In this document: in pieces, positions 17,422 through 25,699 of the stretch
Position numbering within the stretch: position 1 is the first letter of the stretch
Layout of the letters: each line of letters opens with the position of its first letter
Source of the DNA: JALCRY01 sp050946575
GTDB taxonomy: Bacteria > Bacillota > Clostridia > Peptostreptococcales > Anaerovoracaceae
DNA length: 64,000 nt
NCBI GenBank assembly: GCA_050946575.1
Contig: JBMNVB010000002.1
Span: 62,001 to 126,000, forward strand
Direction: 5' to 3'
Made by a program: the position numbers and the translations under genes
Notes under the pieces: generated by a model
Databases searched by the model: none
What the model saw: the letters and a program-made list of their open reading frames with translations, nothing else
What the model was told of the DNA's origin: nothing

Positions 17422-19224
17422 ATGATGAAAAGAACGGAGATCCTGTTAGAAGCCGAGCAGTTCAGAGATTACGGAGGCTGGACTCTGGAGTCGCAGTTTG
17501 CCGATGAAATGGGTTCGGCTTATCTCCTTGCCAGTGGGATCGGTATTCCTGTAAAGGACGCGGTCACGGAAACAGAGATTCCGGAGTCCGGTGAGTACCG
17601 GGTGTGGGTCAGGACCAAAGACTGGGTTCCCGACGCTCATCCGGGAACGTTCGAAATTCTGATAAACGGAATAAGCATAGGAAAGACGTTTGGCTCGAGC
17701 GGAAAGGGCTGGACATGGGAACTGGTAGAGCATGTGCAGCTCTCCGCCGGAAAAACAGAACTTGCCCTGCACGATCTGACGGGCTTTTACGGCCGCTGCG
17801 ATGCGATATATATCACAAATACGAATATCGCGCCTATAGATCACCCCGCCGACGCGGGGAGAAAATGGAGAAAAAGGCTGCTCGGCATTGCTGAGGGTCC
17901 CGTTGAAACTGAAGAATACGACGTCGTTGTCGTCGGCGGAGGGATCCCGGGATGCTGCGCCGCTTATACTGCGGCGAAAGAGGGCTGCAGCGTGGCTCTG
18001 CTGCAGGAAATGGAGTACCTCGGAGGTAACGCCAGCTTCGAGGTGGGGCTTTCGCCGGAAGGATATACAGGCGGGCTTGTAGATGTGCTGGCCAAAAGGC
18101 AGGTGGACGGAAATATCGCCGCCGCGCATATCCTTGACGAACTTGAAGGATGCGACGTGTTCATGAGCCGCCATGTCTTCGCGACTCATTGCGAGAATAA
18201 CAGACTGGTATCCGTCGACGCCCTGAATCTGAAGACCGGCGAAGAGTCGCGCTTCAGAGGGAAAACATTCATCGACTGTTCAGGACGCGCGATACTGGGT
18301 GCCCTGAGCGGCGTTGCGACTATGTTCGGCCAGGAATCAAAATCTGATTTCGGAGAAGGCCTCGCACCGGAACAGGCAGACGAAATGCATCACGGAAACA
18401 CCATTCTGTTCCGCACCGAGATGGAAAAAGAGCCTGTAGATTTTCCGGAAGTGCCATGGGCCACGGAGATCGCAAAGGATTATGCAGACCTCGAAGGGCA
18501 GATAAGTGTGATTTCGAGTCTTTTCGGTCAGGGGCCGTATGAAAACAAACCGGGTCCGTATGTCGGACCTAAAAAGATCAAGCCGTACCAGAGAAAAGAC
18601 GGCAGCTGGGTCCACGGTCTCAATTTAACAAAATCACATTTCTGGGAATACGGGCAGTGGCTGGATCCCTATACTCATAAAGAGGAAGTGCGGGATCATC
18701 TGCTGAGGGCTATCATCGGCACATATGTCAATGTCAGAGAAAGGGAGCCCGAAAAATACAGGAATCTCAGACTGGTGTACCTCGGAAATGTTGCCGCGAC
18801 GGGCGCGTTCAGATGTTATCTCGGCGATCATATCCTTACTGAAAATGATATACGCGAGCATACTGTGTATCCGGACGATATAGTTACGAATGCGGGTCCT
18901 TTCTGTCTCCATTATCCAGGCAATAAGAAATATGATTTCAGGCTCGGAGACTGGAAATGGGTGGTGCGCGACGGAAAAACGTACAAAGTCCCGTTCAGCT
19001 GCCTTTACTCGGCGGATCTTGACAATCTTCTCTGCGCGGGCAAGCATATAAGCTCGACGCACATTGCGAGTTCCACAATAAAGCTGATGGGGAACGGAGG
19101 TCATCACGGAGTCGTGACAGGCGTCGCGGCAGCGATGTGCGTAAAGTACGGGACCACTCCCCGCAAAATACGTACGGACAGGATAGACGAACTCAGAGAC
19201 GAGATAGGCAAATTCGGAGAATAG
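17422..19224 (+). CDS. FAD-dependent oxidoreductase with N-terminal carbohydrate-binding-like beta domain
   Basis: A 600-residue protein. Residues 1-135 look like a beta-sandwich of the CBM6/35 or galactose-binding kind (ILLEAEQFRDYGGW start, FEILINGISIGKTF, ELALHDLTGFYGRCDAIYI end). The flavoprotein part starts at about 158 with a Rossmann dinucleotide fold (DVVVVGGGIPGCCAAYTAAKEG) and belongs to the FAD_oxidored group (PF12831). The end has GNGGHHGVVTGVAAAMC, an FAD-binding closing motif. There is no signal peptide, so it is cytoplasmic. The gene stands alone between its own promoter and terminator. The substrate is unknown; the fused domain suggests a sugar or glycoside. RBS AAGGGG precedes ATG 17422/17425. 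Confidence 0.8.
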   Translation: MMKRTEILLEAEQFRDYGGWTLESQFADEMGSAYLLASGIGIPVKDAVTETEIPESGEYRVWVRTKDWVPDAHPGTFEILINGISIGKTFGSSGKGWTWELVEHVQLSAGKTELALHDLTGFYGRCDAIYITNTNIAPIDHPADAGRKWRKRLLGIAEGPVETEEYDVVVVGGGIPGCCAAYTAAKEGCSVALLQEMEYLGGNASFEVGLSPEGYTGGLVDVLAKRQVDGNIAAAHILDELEGCDVFMSRHVFATHCENNRLVSVDALNLKTGEESRFRGKTFIDCSGRAILGALSGVATMFGQESKSDFGEGLAPEQADEMHHGNTILFRTEMEKEPVDFPEVPWATEIAKDYADLEGQISVISSLFGQGPYENKPGPYVGPKKIKPYQRKDGSWVHGLNLTKSHFWEYGQWLDPYTHKEEVRDHLLRAIIGTYVNVREREPEKYRNLRLVYLGNVAATGAFRCYLGDHILTENDIREHTVYPDDIVTNAGPFCLHYPGNKKYDFRLGDWKWVVRDGKTYKVPFSCLYSADLDNLLCAGKHISSTHIASSTIKLMGNGGHHGVVTGVAAAMCVKYGTTPRKIRTDRIDELRDEIGKFGE

Positions 19225-19230
19225 CAAAAA

Positions 19231-19275
19231 ACCGGTGCAGATTCATTCATCAGATCTGCGCCGGTATATTTTTTT
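19231..19275 (+). terminator. Intrinsic terminator after FAD oxidoreductase
   Basis: A 12-bp stem (19231-19242 with 19254-19265, one G-T pair) is followed by ATA and a run of eight T. The next gene is convergent and ends at 19282. Confidence 0.9.
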
Positions 19276-19281
19276 CAGGTA

Positions 19282-19749
19282 CTATGATTCGTTTACGATT
19301 TTACCTGTCATATGGTCAATAGTGAGTTCCAGCATCTGGACTACAGAGGCCTGTTTCTCGACTTCATCTTTTATATAATCTTCAGAATGGTATTTCAGTC
19401 CGAGTATTCTCAGCTTTTCCTTTGCTTCTTCAATATCGGTTATGAATCGTATCCTTCCGAAGATGATGACGCTTCTGATATTGAGACCGAGTTTTCCTTC
19501 GGTAACATATCCTTCGTCATATACGCAGAAAGAAACACGAGGGTCTTTTTTTAGAGCATCGATCTTGTGACCGGAATTCGCGCTGTGGAAATAGATTTTT
19601 CCGTCGTCATATACGAAGTTTATCGGAAGTCCGTAGGGATAGCCGTCTTCACCATGCACACTCAATACGCCCCGCGGCTCATTCTCGAGCACTTTCTCGC
19701 ATGCTTCTTTCGTAATGAGCTGCCTGAATCTCCTCATTTCCCTGAACAT
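19282..19749 (-). CDS. Pyridoxamine 5'-phosphate oxidase-related flavoprotein (Nim-like)
   Basis: A 155-residue split-barrel flavin-binding protein of the NimA-like group within the PNPOx superfamily. Visible features are the RGVLSVHGEDGYPYGLPINFVY strand pair, YFHSANSGHKIDALKKDPRVSFCVYDE, and a C-terminal LELTIDHMTGKIV strand. Relatives bind FMN, and some reduce nitroimidazoles, but most clostridial copies have no tested role. AAGGAGG precedes the ATG, and a good promoter lies upstream on the same strand. Confidence 0.88.
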   Translation of the reverse strand: MFREMRRFRQLITKEACEKVLENEPRGVLSVHGEDGYPYGLPINFVYDDGKIYFHSANSGHKIDALKKDPRVSFCVYDEGYVTEGKLGLNIRSVIIFGRIRFITDIEEAKEKLRILGLKYHSEDYIKDEVEKQASVVQMLELTIDHMTGKIVNES

Positions 19750-19782
19750 TCCATTCCTCCTTATATATAGTCCTGCAACCGC

Positions 19783-19811
19783 ATGATAACACGGAGAGCA
19801 AGTCGTTTCAA
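19783..19811 (-). promoter_or_regulatory. Promoter of the Nim-like flavoprotein gene
   Basis: Read on the minus strand, TTGAAA (19811-19806) and TATCAT (19788-19783) are 17 bases apart. The start codon follows about 33 bases after the -10 box. Confidence 0.65.
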
Positions 19812-19854
19812 CATTTATGCGCCGCGTTCGGGCCGCTTCATCAAACCGTCATAC

Positions 19855-19884
19855 TTGAATCAGCGCATTGCTGTATGTTATAAT
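19855..19884 (+). promoter_or_regulatory. Promoter for the structured RNA / P1 peptidase transcript
   Basis: TTGAAT (19855-19860) and TATAAT (19879-19884) have an 18-base spacer. A second TATAAT at 19935-19940 lies closer to the RNA but lacks a clear -35 box. The promoter diverges from that of the Nim-like gene 43 bases away. Confidence 0.6.
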
Positions 19885-19940
19885 TATTTACGGAAAAATT
19901 ACATTTTCAAAATCCTGGAATGCGCGTGAGGATGTATAAT

Positions 19941-20090
19941 TCAACCTACAGATTATACATGGGAGCTCAGATATCCGGGGGCCAATGTACAGCCGTCTGA
20001 GAGCGGACTACAGAAGCAGGACGAGGGCACCCCCCTAGAGAAGGCTAGGGCGTGAATTAACTAACTGACGGCACTTCGGGATTTTTTTAT
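19941..20090 (+). ncRNA. Structured non-coding RNA or riboswitch-like leader, family not identified
   Basis: The 358 bases between 19749 and 20108 contain no gene but a dense set of pairings. TACATGG (19956-19962) pairs with CC-A-ATGTA (19982-19989). GCCGTC (19992-19997) pairs with GACGGC (20067-20072), enclosing a perfect CCCTAG/CTAGGG hairpin (20033-20050). GGGGG (19977-19981) faces a C6 run (20030-20035), which would form a pseudoknot. A run of seven T at 20082-20088 follows. CGGCA (20070-20074) can also pair with TGCCG just before the ribosome site. It may be an independent RNA or a leader of the peptidase gene. The raiA motif is one family I would test, but I cannot confirm it; it does not look like 6S, tmRNA or SRP RNA. 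Confidence 0.6.
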
Positions 20091-20107
20091 GCCGGACGGA
20101 GGCGGTT

Positions 20108-21076
20108 ATGAAGGAAATCAAAATAAGTGACATCAAAGGATTCAGGATCGGCAGCGCTCAGGATGCGAAGGCAGGTACAGGCTGCACCGCGATCATCTGC
20201 GAGGAAGGAGCAATGCCGGGTGCTGATGTAAGGGGAGGCGGCCCCGCGTCGAGGGAAACAGCTTCGCTCGAGTCGGAGAAAATGTGCAGGACGGTCCACT
20301 GCGTCATGCTTTCGGGCGGGAGCGCGTTCGGGCTCGCGTCGGCGGACGGCGCTATGAGGTTCCTCGAGGAACGCGGCATAGGCTTCCGCACGCCGGTCGC
20401 GATGGTCCCCATCGTAACAGGCGCGTGCATTTTCGATCTCGGATGCGGTGACAGCTCCGTGAGACCGGGACCCGATATGGGATACGCCGCCTGCGAGGAC
20501 GCATTTTCGGGGAGCGAGGTGCTTTCGGGAAATTACGGCGCCGGTACCGGAGCCACGGTGGGAAAACTCGATCCCGCCAGAAAGATGAAGGCGGGCCTCG
20601 GGACGTATGCCGTTAAGGTCGGAGACGTCAGCATCGGCGCAATAACTTCGGTAAACTCCTTTGGGAACATTTATGATTTCGATACCGGGAAACCGATAGC
20701 CGGGATGATGAACGAAGAGGGAAACGGTATCGTCGATATCACGGAACTGATGTATCAGAAGATCGATGAATCCTTCGAGCCGTATGACCGGCATATCGAA
20801 AACACATGCATTACATGCATAATCACGGATGCGGCGCTTGACAAGCCTGACTGCAACAGGATCGCGCAGATAGCTCATAACGGATATGCCAGGACGATCA
20901 ATCCTGTCCATACATCGGCGGACGGAGACGCGACATTCGTGCTGGCGTACGGAGATAAGAAAGCTGATGCGGATACGCTGGCAATGCTCGCGGCCGAGGT
21001 CACGGGAAGGGCAATAAACAATGCCGCGCTCTGTGCGCGTACTGCGTACGGCGCAAAGGCGGCATGTGATCTCTAG
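20108..21076 (+). CDS. P1 family (S58, DmpA-like) aminopeptidase
   Basis: A 322-residue member of the DmpA/P1 N-terminal nucleophile hydrolase family (peptidase family S58), which self-cleaves into two chains and has aminopeptidase or amidase activity. Visible blocks are GTGCTAIICEEGAMPGADVRGG at the start, LSGGSAFGLASADGAMRFLEERGIGF, NYGAGTGATVGK and IGAITSVNSFGNIYDF, which lies where the autocleavage site is expected. GGAGGCGG sits before the ATG. The gene is downstream of the structured RNA and shares its promoter. The natural substrate is unknown. Confidence 0.88.
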   Translation: MKEIKISDIKGFRIGSAQDAKAGTGCTAIICEEGAMPGADVRGGGPASRETASLESEKMCRTVHCVMLSGGSAFGLASADGAMRFLEERGIGFRTPVAMVPIVTGACIFDLGCGDSSVRPGPDMGYAACEDAFSGSEVLSGNYGAGTGATVGKLDPARKMKAGLGTYAVKVGDVSIGAITSVNSFGNIYDFDTGKPIAGMMNEEGNGIVDITELMYQKIDESFEPYDRHIENTCITCIITDAALDKPDCNRIAQIAHNGYARTINPVHTSADGDATFVLAYGDKKADADTLAMLAAEVTGRAINNAALCARTAYGAKAACDL

Positions 21077-21091
21077 ATTATTTCATGCAGT

Positions 21092-21124
21092 AAACGGGGC
21101 CGGATCATCCGCGCCTCGTTTTTA
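21092..21124 (+). terminator. Terminator of the P1 peptidase gene, overlapping the end of dacA
   Basis: AACGGGGC...GCCTCGTT flank an inner CGGAT/ATCCG pairing and are followed by T6. The element overlaps the last codons of the convergent carboxypeptidase gene. Confidence 0.65.
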
Positions 21125-22553
21125 CATGCCTTGAACGGTATCTGCGGCGATTCCGGCGGCGCCTGCTGCGGAGCACAGCGATCATTATCAATGCGACGAT
21201 AATTATCACCGCTAGCACCGCTATATCCACCACAGAACTCATCGTTGCGTTTTTCGCCGTCACAACGGCAGCTCCTATTGTCCTGCCGTTATATACCGCT
21301 ATCTCTGTCCCGATCACATCTCCGTCGGAAATATTTGAACTTACATTGCGGGACGAAACAAATGAATATTTCACATCGCTGATGTCCGCGCCTTCGGGAA
21401 GTTCGAGATACATTTTCGAAGCGATCCTGCCCTCGATGTCCTTTTCCACGGTTGTTGTATCGACACTTACTTCTCCGACATCGATATCAGAACTGCTTAC
21501 TCCGGTCAATGTGTACTGTGAACTTACTGCCTTTATTAGTTTCTGAGTGTCTCGGCAGTATTCTCCCGCGCTGTTGGCAGTGCAGTCGACTATTATCAGA
21601 TCCTGTCCGTTTTTCTGGTAATGAGTGATGAGATTGAATTTTGATTCGTCGATATATCCGGTTTTCCCTCCGACTATCCCGTCGAGGTAATAATATTTCG
21701 TGCAGACCATGTAGTGGGTGTTCCACAGGTCTCGAGCGTCGGATTTGTTGGTTTTCTTCATCGTGTAGCGCCATGAGGAATCAATGCGCTCGAATATCTT
21801 GTTTTTCGATGCGTACTGCATGATGAGGGCGAGGTCATGCGCCGTTGTATAGTGGTCCTTGTCGTAAAGGCCGTTCGCATTCGTGAAATGCGTGTCGCTG
21901 CATCCGATGCTTTCCGCTTTCTCATTCATCATTTCGGCGAAGCCGTCTACTGAACCGCCCACATGCTCCGCTATCGCTATCGCAGAGTCGTTCGCTGACG
22001 AAAGCAGAAGGGCGAACAGTGCCTGCTCCATCGATATTTTTTCGCCCGGCTTAAGAGCGATATTGGATGAGTTGTATGAAAGTTCCGTCGCGTCCTTTTT
22101 TACAGTGATAATGTCATCCAGGTTGCTGTTCTCGATTGCCACGATCGCAGTGAGGACTTTAGTGCAGCTTGCCGGATATATCTTTTTGTTCATATTCTTA
22201 TTGTAGAGGACATTTCCGGTGTTAGCGTCAAGCACTATACATGATTTTCCCTGGATCTTGACCTTTCCGAGAAGGTAATCAGCCTTTTCTTCTGTGTTTA
22301 TCGTATTTGACCAGAGATCGGCCTTCGTGTTTTCCCCGGTATCGAAGTTGCCTCCGTAGACTACGCCCCACATAGTGGTGTACTTTCCTTCTGTCACGGA
22401 GCCTGTGTAGTTCTGATCCAGTCCTGAGATGTTTTTCACCGTGCCTGCGGCGGCCGCGCTTCCTGAGAATGCGGATATTAAAACTGCAGCGGCCACTGCT
22501 GCTGCTGTCAGTATTCTTAATGTTTTTTTCGTAATAATTCTATAGCTCTCCAA
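21105..22553 (-). CDS. dacA: D-alanyl-D-alanine carboxypeptidase (low-molecular-mass PBP, S11)
   Basis: A serine D,D-carboxypeptidase (peptidase family S11, PBP5-like) that trims the terminal D-Ala from peptidoglycan stems. It has an N-terminal signal peptide (TAAAVAAAVLISAFSGSAAAA), the SxxK nucleophile in PASCTKVLTAI, SSANDS as the SxN motif and GGKTGYID as the KTG motif. A C-terminal membrane helix (VVDIAVLAVIIIVALIMIAVL) with a very basic tail anchors it outside the cell. I prefer the TTG start at 22553 (482 residues), which has an AAGGCGAG-like site and gives a normal signal peptide. A GTG at 22580 would add nine residues but has no ribosome site. Confidence 0.93.
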   Translation of the reverse strand: MESYRIITKKTLRILTAAAVAAAVLISAFSGSAAAAGTVKNISGLDQNYTGSVTEGKYTTMWGVVYGGNFDTGENTKADLWSNTINTEEKADYLLGKVKIQGKSCIVLDANTGNVLYNKNMNKKIYPASCTKVLTAIVAIENSNLDDIITVKKDATELSYNSSNIALKPGEKISMEQALFALLLSSANDSAIAIAEHVGGSVDGFAEMMNEKAESIGCSDTHFTNANGLYDKDHYTTAHDLALIMQYASKNKIFERIDSSWRYTMKKTNKSDARDLWNTHYMVCTKYYYLDGIVGGKTGYIDESKFNLITHYQKNGQDLIIVDCTANSAGEYCRDTQKLIKAVSSQYTLTGVSSSDIDVGEVSVDTTTVEKDIEGRIASKMYLELPEGADISDVKYSFVSSRNVSSNISDGDVIGTEIAVYNGRTIGAAVVTAKNATMSSVVDIAVLAVIIIVALIMIAVLRSRRRRNRRRYRSRHVKTRRG

Positions 22554-22600
22554 ATTTACTCTCGCCTTTCTGTCCGGCACTTTTATATTATTATATAATA

Positions 22601-22615
22601 TTGACTGGCAGTCAA
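22601..22615. promoter_or_regulatory. Perfect 15-bp dyad between dacA and the shikimate kinase gene
   Basis: TTGACTG-G-CAGTCAA is a perfect 7+1+7 inverted repeat. On the minus strand its TTGACT half can serve as a -35 box, 16-17 bases from AT-rich -10 candidates of dacA. It could be an operator controlling dacA. Confidence 0.5.
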
Positions 22616-22663
22616 GAAAAGTGAACTGATTTTCTCACACGGGCGCTATGCCGCGTGATTTTC

Positions 22664-22696
22664 TGATATAATATATATCGTCCGCAGCTTGCGGAC
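22664..22696 (+). promoter_or_regulatory. Extended -10 promoter and leader hairpin of the shikimate kinase gene
   Basis: TGATATAAT at 22664-22672 is an extended -10 element. Right at the expected transcript start lies a 6-bp hairpin (GTCCGC 22680-22685, GCGGAC 22691-22696), which may protect the 5' end. The ribosome site AGAGGAAG follows. Confidence 0.65.
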
Positions 22697-22713
22697 ACCG
22701 AGAGGAAGTTGAC

Positions 22714-23235
22714 ATGAAAAAAAAGAATATAGTTCTGATCGGCATGCCGGGGTGCGGGAAAAGCACTACTGGTGTTCTGCTCGCTACGGATTTCGGTTAT
22801 GACTTTATTGACACTGATTTTCTGATCATCAGAGAAGAAGGGAAAAAGCTTCCCGAGATAATAGAGGAATCCGGCAACGAAGGATTCAACAAAATAGAGG
22901 AGAACCTCTGCGCGACTCTGCACGTTCAGGATTCTGTCATTGCCACCGGAGGGAGCGTAGTTTACGGTGAGCGGGGCATGAAGAATCTGTCGAATGAAGG
23001 AATAATCGTTTTTATCGATGTGGAGTGCGACGAGATCATCAGGAGGATAGGGGATTTTTCCCAGCGCGGCATCGTCCTCGGACCCGGACAGACGATAGAG
23101 GATCTGTTCGAGGTAAGAAGACCGCTGTATCAGAAATATGCTGATATTACTGTAGAGACATCAGGTCTCACGCTTGCCGAATCATCTGAACTGATCGGCA
23201 GGAAAATAAGAGAAATGTGGGCCGCACAGGATTGA
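22714..23235 (+). CDS. aroK: Shikimate kinase
   Basis: A 173-residue NMP-kinase-fold protein that phosphorylates shikimate at O3 in the aromatic amino acid pathway. Walker A GMPGCGKST is at residues 10-18. The shikimate-binding Asp is in FIDTDFLI (about 33-36), and ATGGSVVY carries the GG of the binding site. The expected lid Arg is in SQRGIVLGPGQTIEDLFEVRRPLYQKYAD. The lid sequence is somewhat divergent, so a related small-molecule kinase cannot be fully excluded. No other aro genes are nearby. Confidence 0.85.
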   Translation: MKKKNIVLIGMPGCGKSTTGVLLATDFGYDFIDTDFLIIREEGKKLPEIIEESGNEGFNKIEENLCATLHVQDSVIATGGSVVYGERGMKNLSNEGIIVFIDVECDEIIRRIGDFSQRGIVLGPGQTIEDLFEVRRPLYQKYADITVETSGLTLAESSELIGRKIREMWAAQD

Positions 23236-23246
23236 AAGGAGATATT

Positions 23247-23984
23247 TTGGATTATCTGAATGCGATAAATGCGAGAGTTTCGAGAAGAAGCTTTTTGAAG
23301 GAACCTGTCGAAGATGAAATACTCGAAGAGCTTCAGTCTCTCGCAGCCAGATGCAATGAAAAGGGCGGACTCCATATAAGTCTCGAATACGACGACGAGG
23401 GTGCGTTCAACATAGCAGGAAGCAAGGGCATGCTTTCCGGCGCGAAGATGTATTTTCTCCTCGCCGGTCCCGAAAGCGACGAGAATCTTCAGGAAAAGCT
23501 CGGATATTTCGGGGAGATACTTGTGCTGCGCGCGGTTTCTCTCGGCCTGGGGACCTGCTGGATCCACGGCACGTTCGACCGTGAGAAGGTCGTTCCGAAA
23601 ATACAGGACGGCGACGCCATGCACTGCTGCGTTGTGTTCGGAAACGTCAGGCAGCAGATGACGGCGAAGGAGCTGATGGTATCCAGGAGCATAAAGCGCA
23701 ATACGAAGCGGGTAAAGGACATGCTGTTCTCCGAGGAGCAGCCGCCGAACTGGGTCATCGCCGGAGTGCGCGCCGCTGTCAGGGCGCCGTCCGCAAGGAA
23801 CAGACAGGGTGTGAAGTTCCTGTGTTCATCGGACGTGGTAAGCGCAAAGGTGGGGAACAAGTATGAAACGGACCTGTATGATCTCGGGATAGCCAAACTT
23901 CATTTCGAGGTCGGCGCCGGGCTCGGCGAAGGGAAATGGAACTTCGGGAACGGAGCCGTGTACGAAAGACGCCCGGAGAAATGA
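23247..23984 (+). CDS. Nitroreductase family protein (TM1586-like)
   Basis: A 245-residue FMN-dependent nitroreductase-fold protein. The N-terminal RVSRRSFLKEPVEDEILEEL is the usual nitroreductase opening, YFGEILVLRAVSLGLGTCWIHGTF is the central helix/strand block, and a second repeat-like half (VRAAVRAPSARNRQGVKF) matches the single-chain pseudo-dimer layout of the TM1586 group. The start is TTG at 23247, six bases after AAAGGAGAT; an upstream frame start overlaps the kinase gene. The substrate is unknown. It is probably co-transcribed with the shikimate kinase gene. Confidence 0.82.
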   Translation: MDYLNAINARVSRRSFLKEPVEDEILEELQSLAARCNEKGGLHISLEYDDEGAFNIAGSKGMLSGAKMYFLLAGPESDENLQEKLGYFGEILVLRAVSLGLGTCWIHGTFDREKVVPKIQDGDAMHCCVVFGNVRQQMTAKELMVSRSIKRNTKRVKDMLFSEEQPPNWVIAGVRAAVRAPSARNRQGVKFLCSSDVVSAKVGNKYETDLYDLGIAKLHFEVGAGLGEGKWNFGNGAVYERRPEK

Positions 23985-24004
23985 CAGAAAAAAAGAGGCA
24001 CGAA

Positions 24005-24046
24005 AAAACCGGCCCGGTGGGGTGAACCCCATGAGCCGGTTTTTTG
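24005..24046. terminator. Bidirectional intrinsic terminator
   Basis: AACCGGC (24007-24013) pairs with GCCGGTT (24035-24041), and an inner GGGGT/ACCCC extends the stem. T runs flank it on both strands, serving the nitroreductase gene on plus and UPF0210 on minus. Confidence 0.9.
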
Positions 24047-24049
24047 ATA

Positions 24050-25408
24050 TCAGTTTTTCAGAGACTGCATAGGTGCGGGTATCCTGCCTCCGCGTTCTAT
24101 CATCTTTGCGGGCGAGCTCGTATTTACTTTCATTATCGGGCCTGTTCCGAACAGACCTCCGAACTCGAGTTCTTCGCCTTCTTTGAGACCGATGGCGGGT
24201 ATGACTCTGACCGCGGTCGTCTTCGAGTTGACCATTCCGATGGCCGCTTCGTCCGCTATCATGCCGGAGATCACTTCGGCCGGCGTATCGCCCGGGATGA
24301 TTATCATATCGAGTCCGACCGAGCAGACCGCCGTCATTGCTTCGAGCTTCTCTATCTTCATGCATCCGCTTCTTGCCGCGGATATCATGCCCGCGTCCTC
24401 ACTGACCGGGATGAACGCGCCGGACAGTCCTCCGCAGTTGTTCGCCGCCATGAGTCCGCCTTTCTTTACGGCATCGTTCAGCATCGCCAAGGCCGCTGTC
24501 GTTCCCGCGGCTCCGCATTCTTCAAGTCCGATCTCCTCAAGGATATGCGCCACTGAATCTCCCACCGCCGGGGTGGGGGCGAGCGAGAGATCTATAATGC
24601 CGAACGGCACTCCGAGCATCTTCGAAGCCTCCGAGCCAACGAGCTGACCGACTCTTGTGATCTTGAACGCTGTTTTCTTTATCACATTCGCCACTTCCCC
24701 GAGGTCGGCCCTGTCATCCATCTTCGCGAGCGCGGCCCTCACGACTCCGGGACCGGATACGCCTACATTCAGTACGACGTCCGCTTCTCCCGGACCGTGG
24801 AACGCTCCCGCCATGAACGGGTTGTCTTCCGGCGCATTGCAGAACACGACCAGCTTCGTCGCTCCTATGCATTGCTTATCTGCCGTGAGCTCCGCACAGT
24901 CCCTTACGACTCCGCCGAGCATCTTTACGGCGTCCATGTTTATGCCGGCCTTCGTGGTGCCGACGTTTACGGATGAACAGACGACGTTCGTTTCGGAAAG
25001 CGCCTGAGGTATCGATTTTATTAGTTCGGCGTCTCCCGGGCCGAAGCCTTTCTGAACGAGATCGCTGTAGCCTCCGATGAGATCCACGCCGGTCTCTTTC
25101 GCGGATTTTTCGAGCACGGCCGCGTATTTCACCGGATCGCCGCCCGACGCCGCGAAAAGCATGGATATCGGAGTGACCGCGATGCGTTTGTTCACGATCG
25201 GGACGCCGAAGCGCTTTTCGATCTTTTCGGCGGCGGATACGAGGTCTTTCGCGCAGTGCGTGATCTTTTCGTATATTTTCCCGCACGAAACGTCTATATC
25301 GCTGTCCGCGCAGTCGAGAAGAGAGATACCCATCGTAATGGTCCGGATATCGAGTTCCTCTTCACGTATCATGGTGATGGTTTCCATGATATCAGACATA
25401 ATGAGCAT
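24050..25408 (-). CDS. UPF0210 (DUF711, PFL family) protein
   Basis: A 452-residue protein of the UPF0210/DUF711 family, a conserved cytoplasmic protein of unknown role, structurally related to glycyl-radical-enzyme-like folds (hence the name PFL family). Family blocks include ETITMIREEELDIRTITMGISLLDC, GGYSDLVQKGFGPGD, NVGVSGPGVVRAAL, NNCGGLSGAFIPVSEDAGM and the closing GGRIPAPMQSLKN. The partner gene encoding an 87-residue ACT protein lies directly upstream, the conserved arrangement in Firmicutes. GGAGG is 6 bases before the ATG. Confidence 0.93.
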   Translation of the reverse strand: MLIMSDIMETITMIREEELDIRTITMGISLLDCADSDIDVSCGKIYEKITHCAKDLVSAAEKIEKRFGVPIVNKRIAVTPISMLFAASGGDPVKYAAVLEKSAKETGVDLIGGYSDLVQKGFGPGDAELIKSIPQALSETNVVCSSVNVGTTKAGINMDAVKMLGGVVRDCAELTADKQCIGATKLVVFCNAPEDNPFMAGAFHGPGEADVVLNVGVSGPGVVRAALAKMDDRADLGEVANVIKKTAFKITRVGQLVGSEASKMLGVPFGIIDLSLAPTPAVGDSVAHILEEIGLEECGAAGTTAALAMLNDAVKKGGLMAANNCGGLSGAFIPVSEDAGMISAARSGCMKIEKLEAMTAVCSVGLDMIIIPGDTPAEVISGMIADEAAIGMVNSKTTAVRVIPAIGLKEGEELEFGGLFGTGPIMKVNTSSPAKMIERGGRIPAPMQSLKN

Positions 25409-25419
25409 TTCGTGCCTCC

Positions 25420-25683
25420 CTATACTCTGTGCATCGCGTTGAATGTGTCCTCGTGCATGACGCTGATCTCCATGTCAGGCAGATCTTTTCTCATATTTTC
25501 CGCGAGAACGGGAAGATCGCAATTCATTTTATCGATATCGACCACGATGATCGTCGTGAAATATTCGTCGAGTATCGTCTGCGAAACCTCCAGGATGTTT
25601 GCGTTCGATTCCGCGATCCTGGCCGTCGCCGTCGCCAGGATGCCGACTCTGTCCTTTCCTACAACTGTAATAACTGCTTTCAT
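25420..25683 (-). CDS. ACT domain protein (UPF0237 family)
   Basis: An 87-residue stand-alone ACT domain: the beta-alpha-beta start KAVITVVGKDRVGILATATARIAE, then ANILEVSQTILDEYFTTIIVVD, typical of the UPF0237 family. ACT domains bind small ligands, often amino acids. It lies 11 bases upstream of UPF0210 and is likely its ligand-sensing partner. An AGGT site precedes the ATG. Confidence 0.92.
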   Translation of the reverse strand: MKAVITVVGKDRVGILATATARIAESNANILEVSQTILDEYFTTIIVVDIDKMNCDLPVLAENMRKDLPDMEISVMHEDTFNAMHRV

Positions 25684-25699
25684 GATTTACCTCCGTGCA

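Noticed and set aside
19941..20090. 6S RNA, tmRNA or SRP RNA as the identity of the structured RNA
   Set aside because: It does not fold as a long rod with a central bubble (6S), has no tRNA-like ends (tmRNA) and lacks the conserved SRP apical loop sequence.
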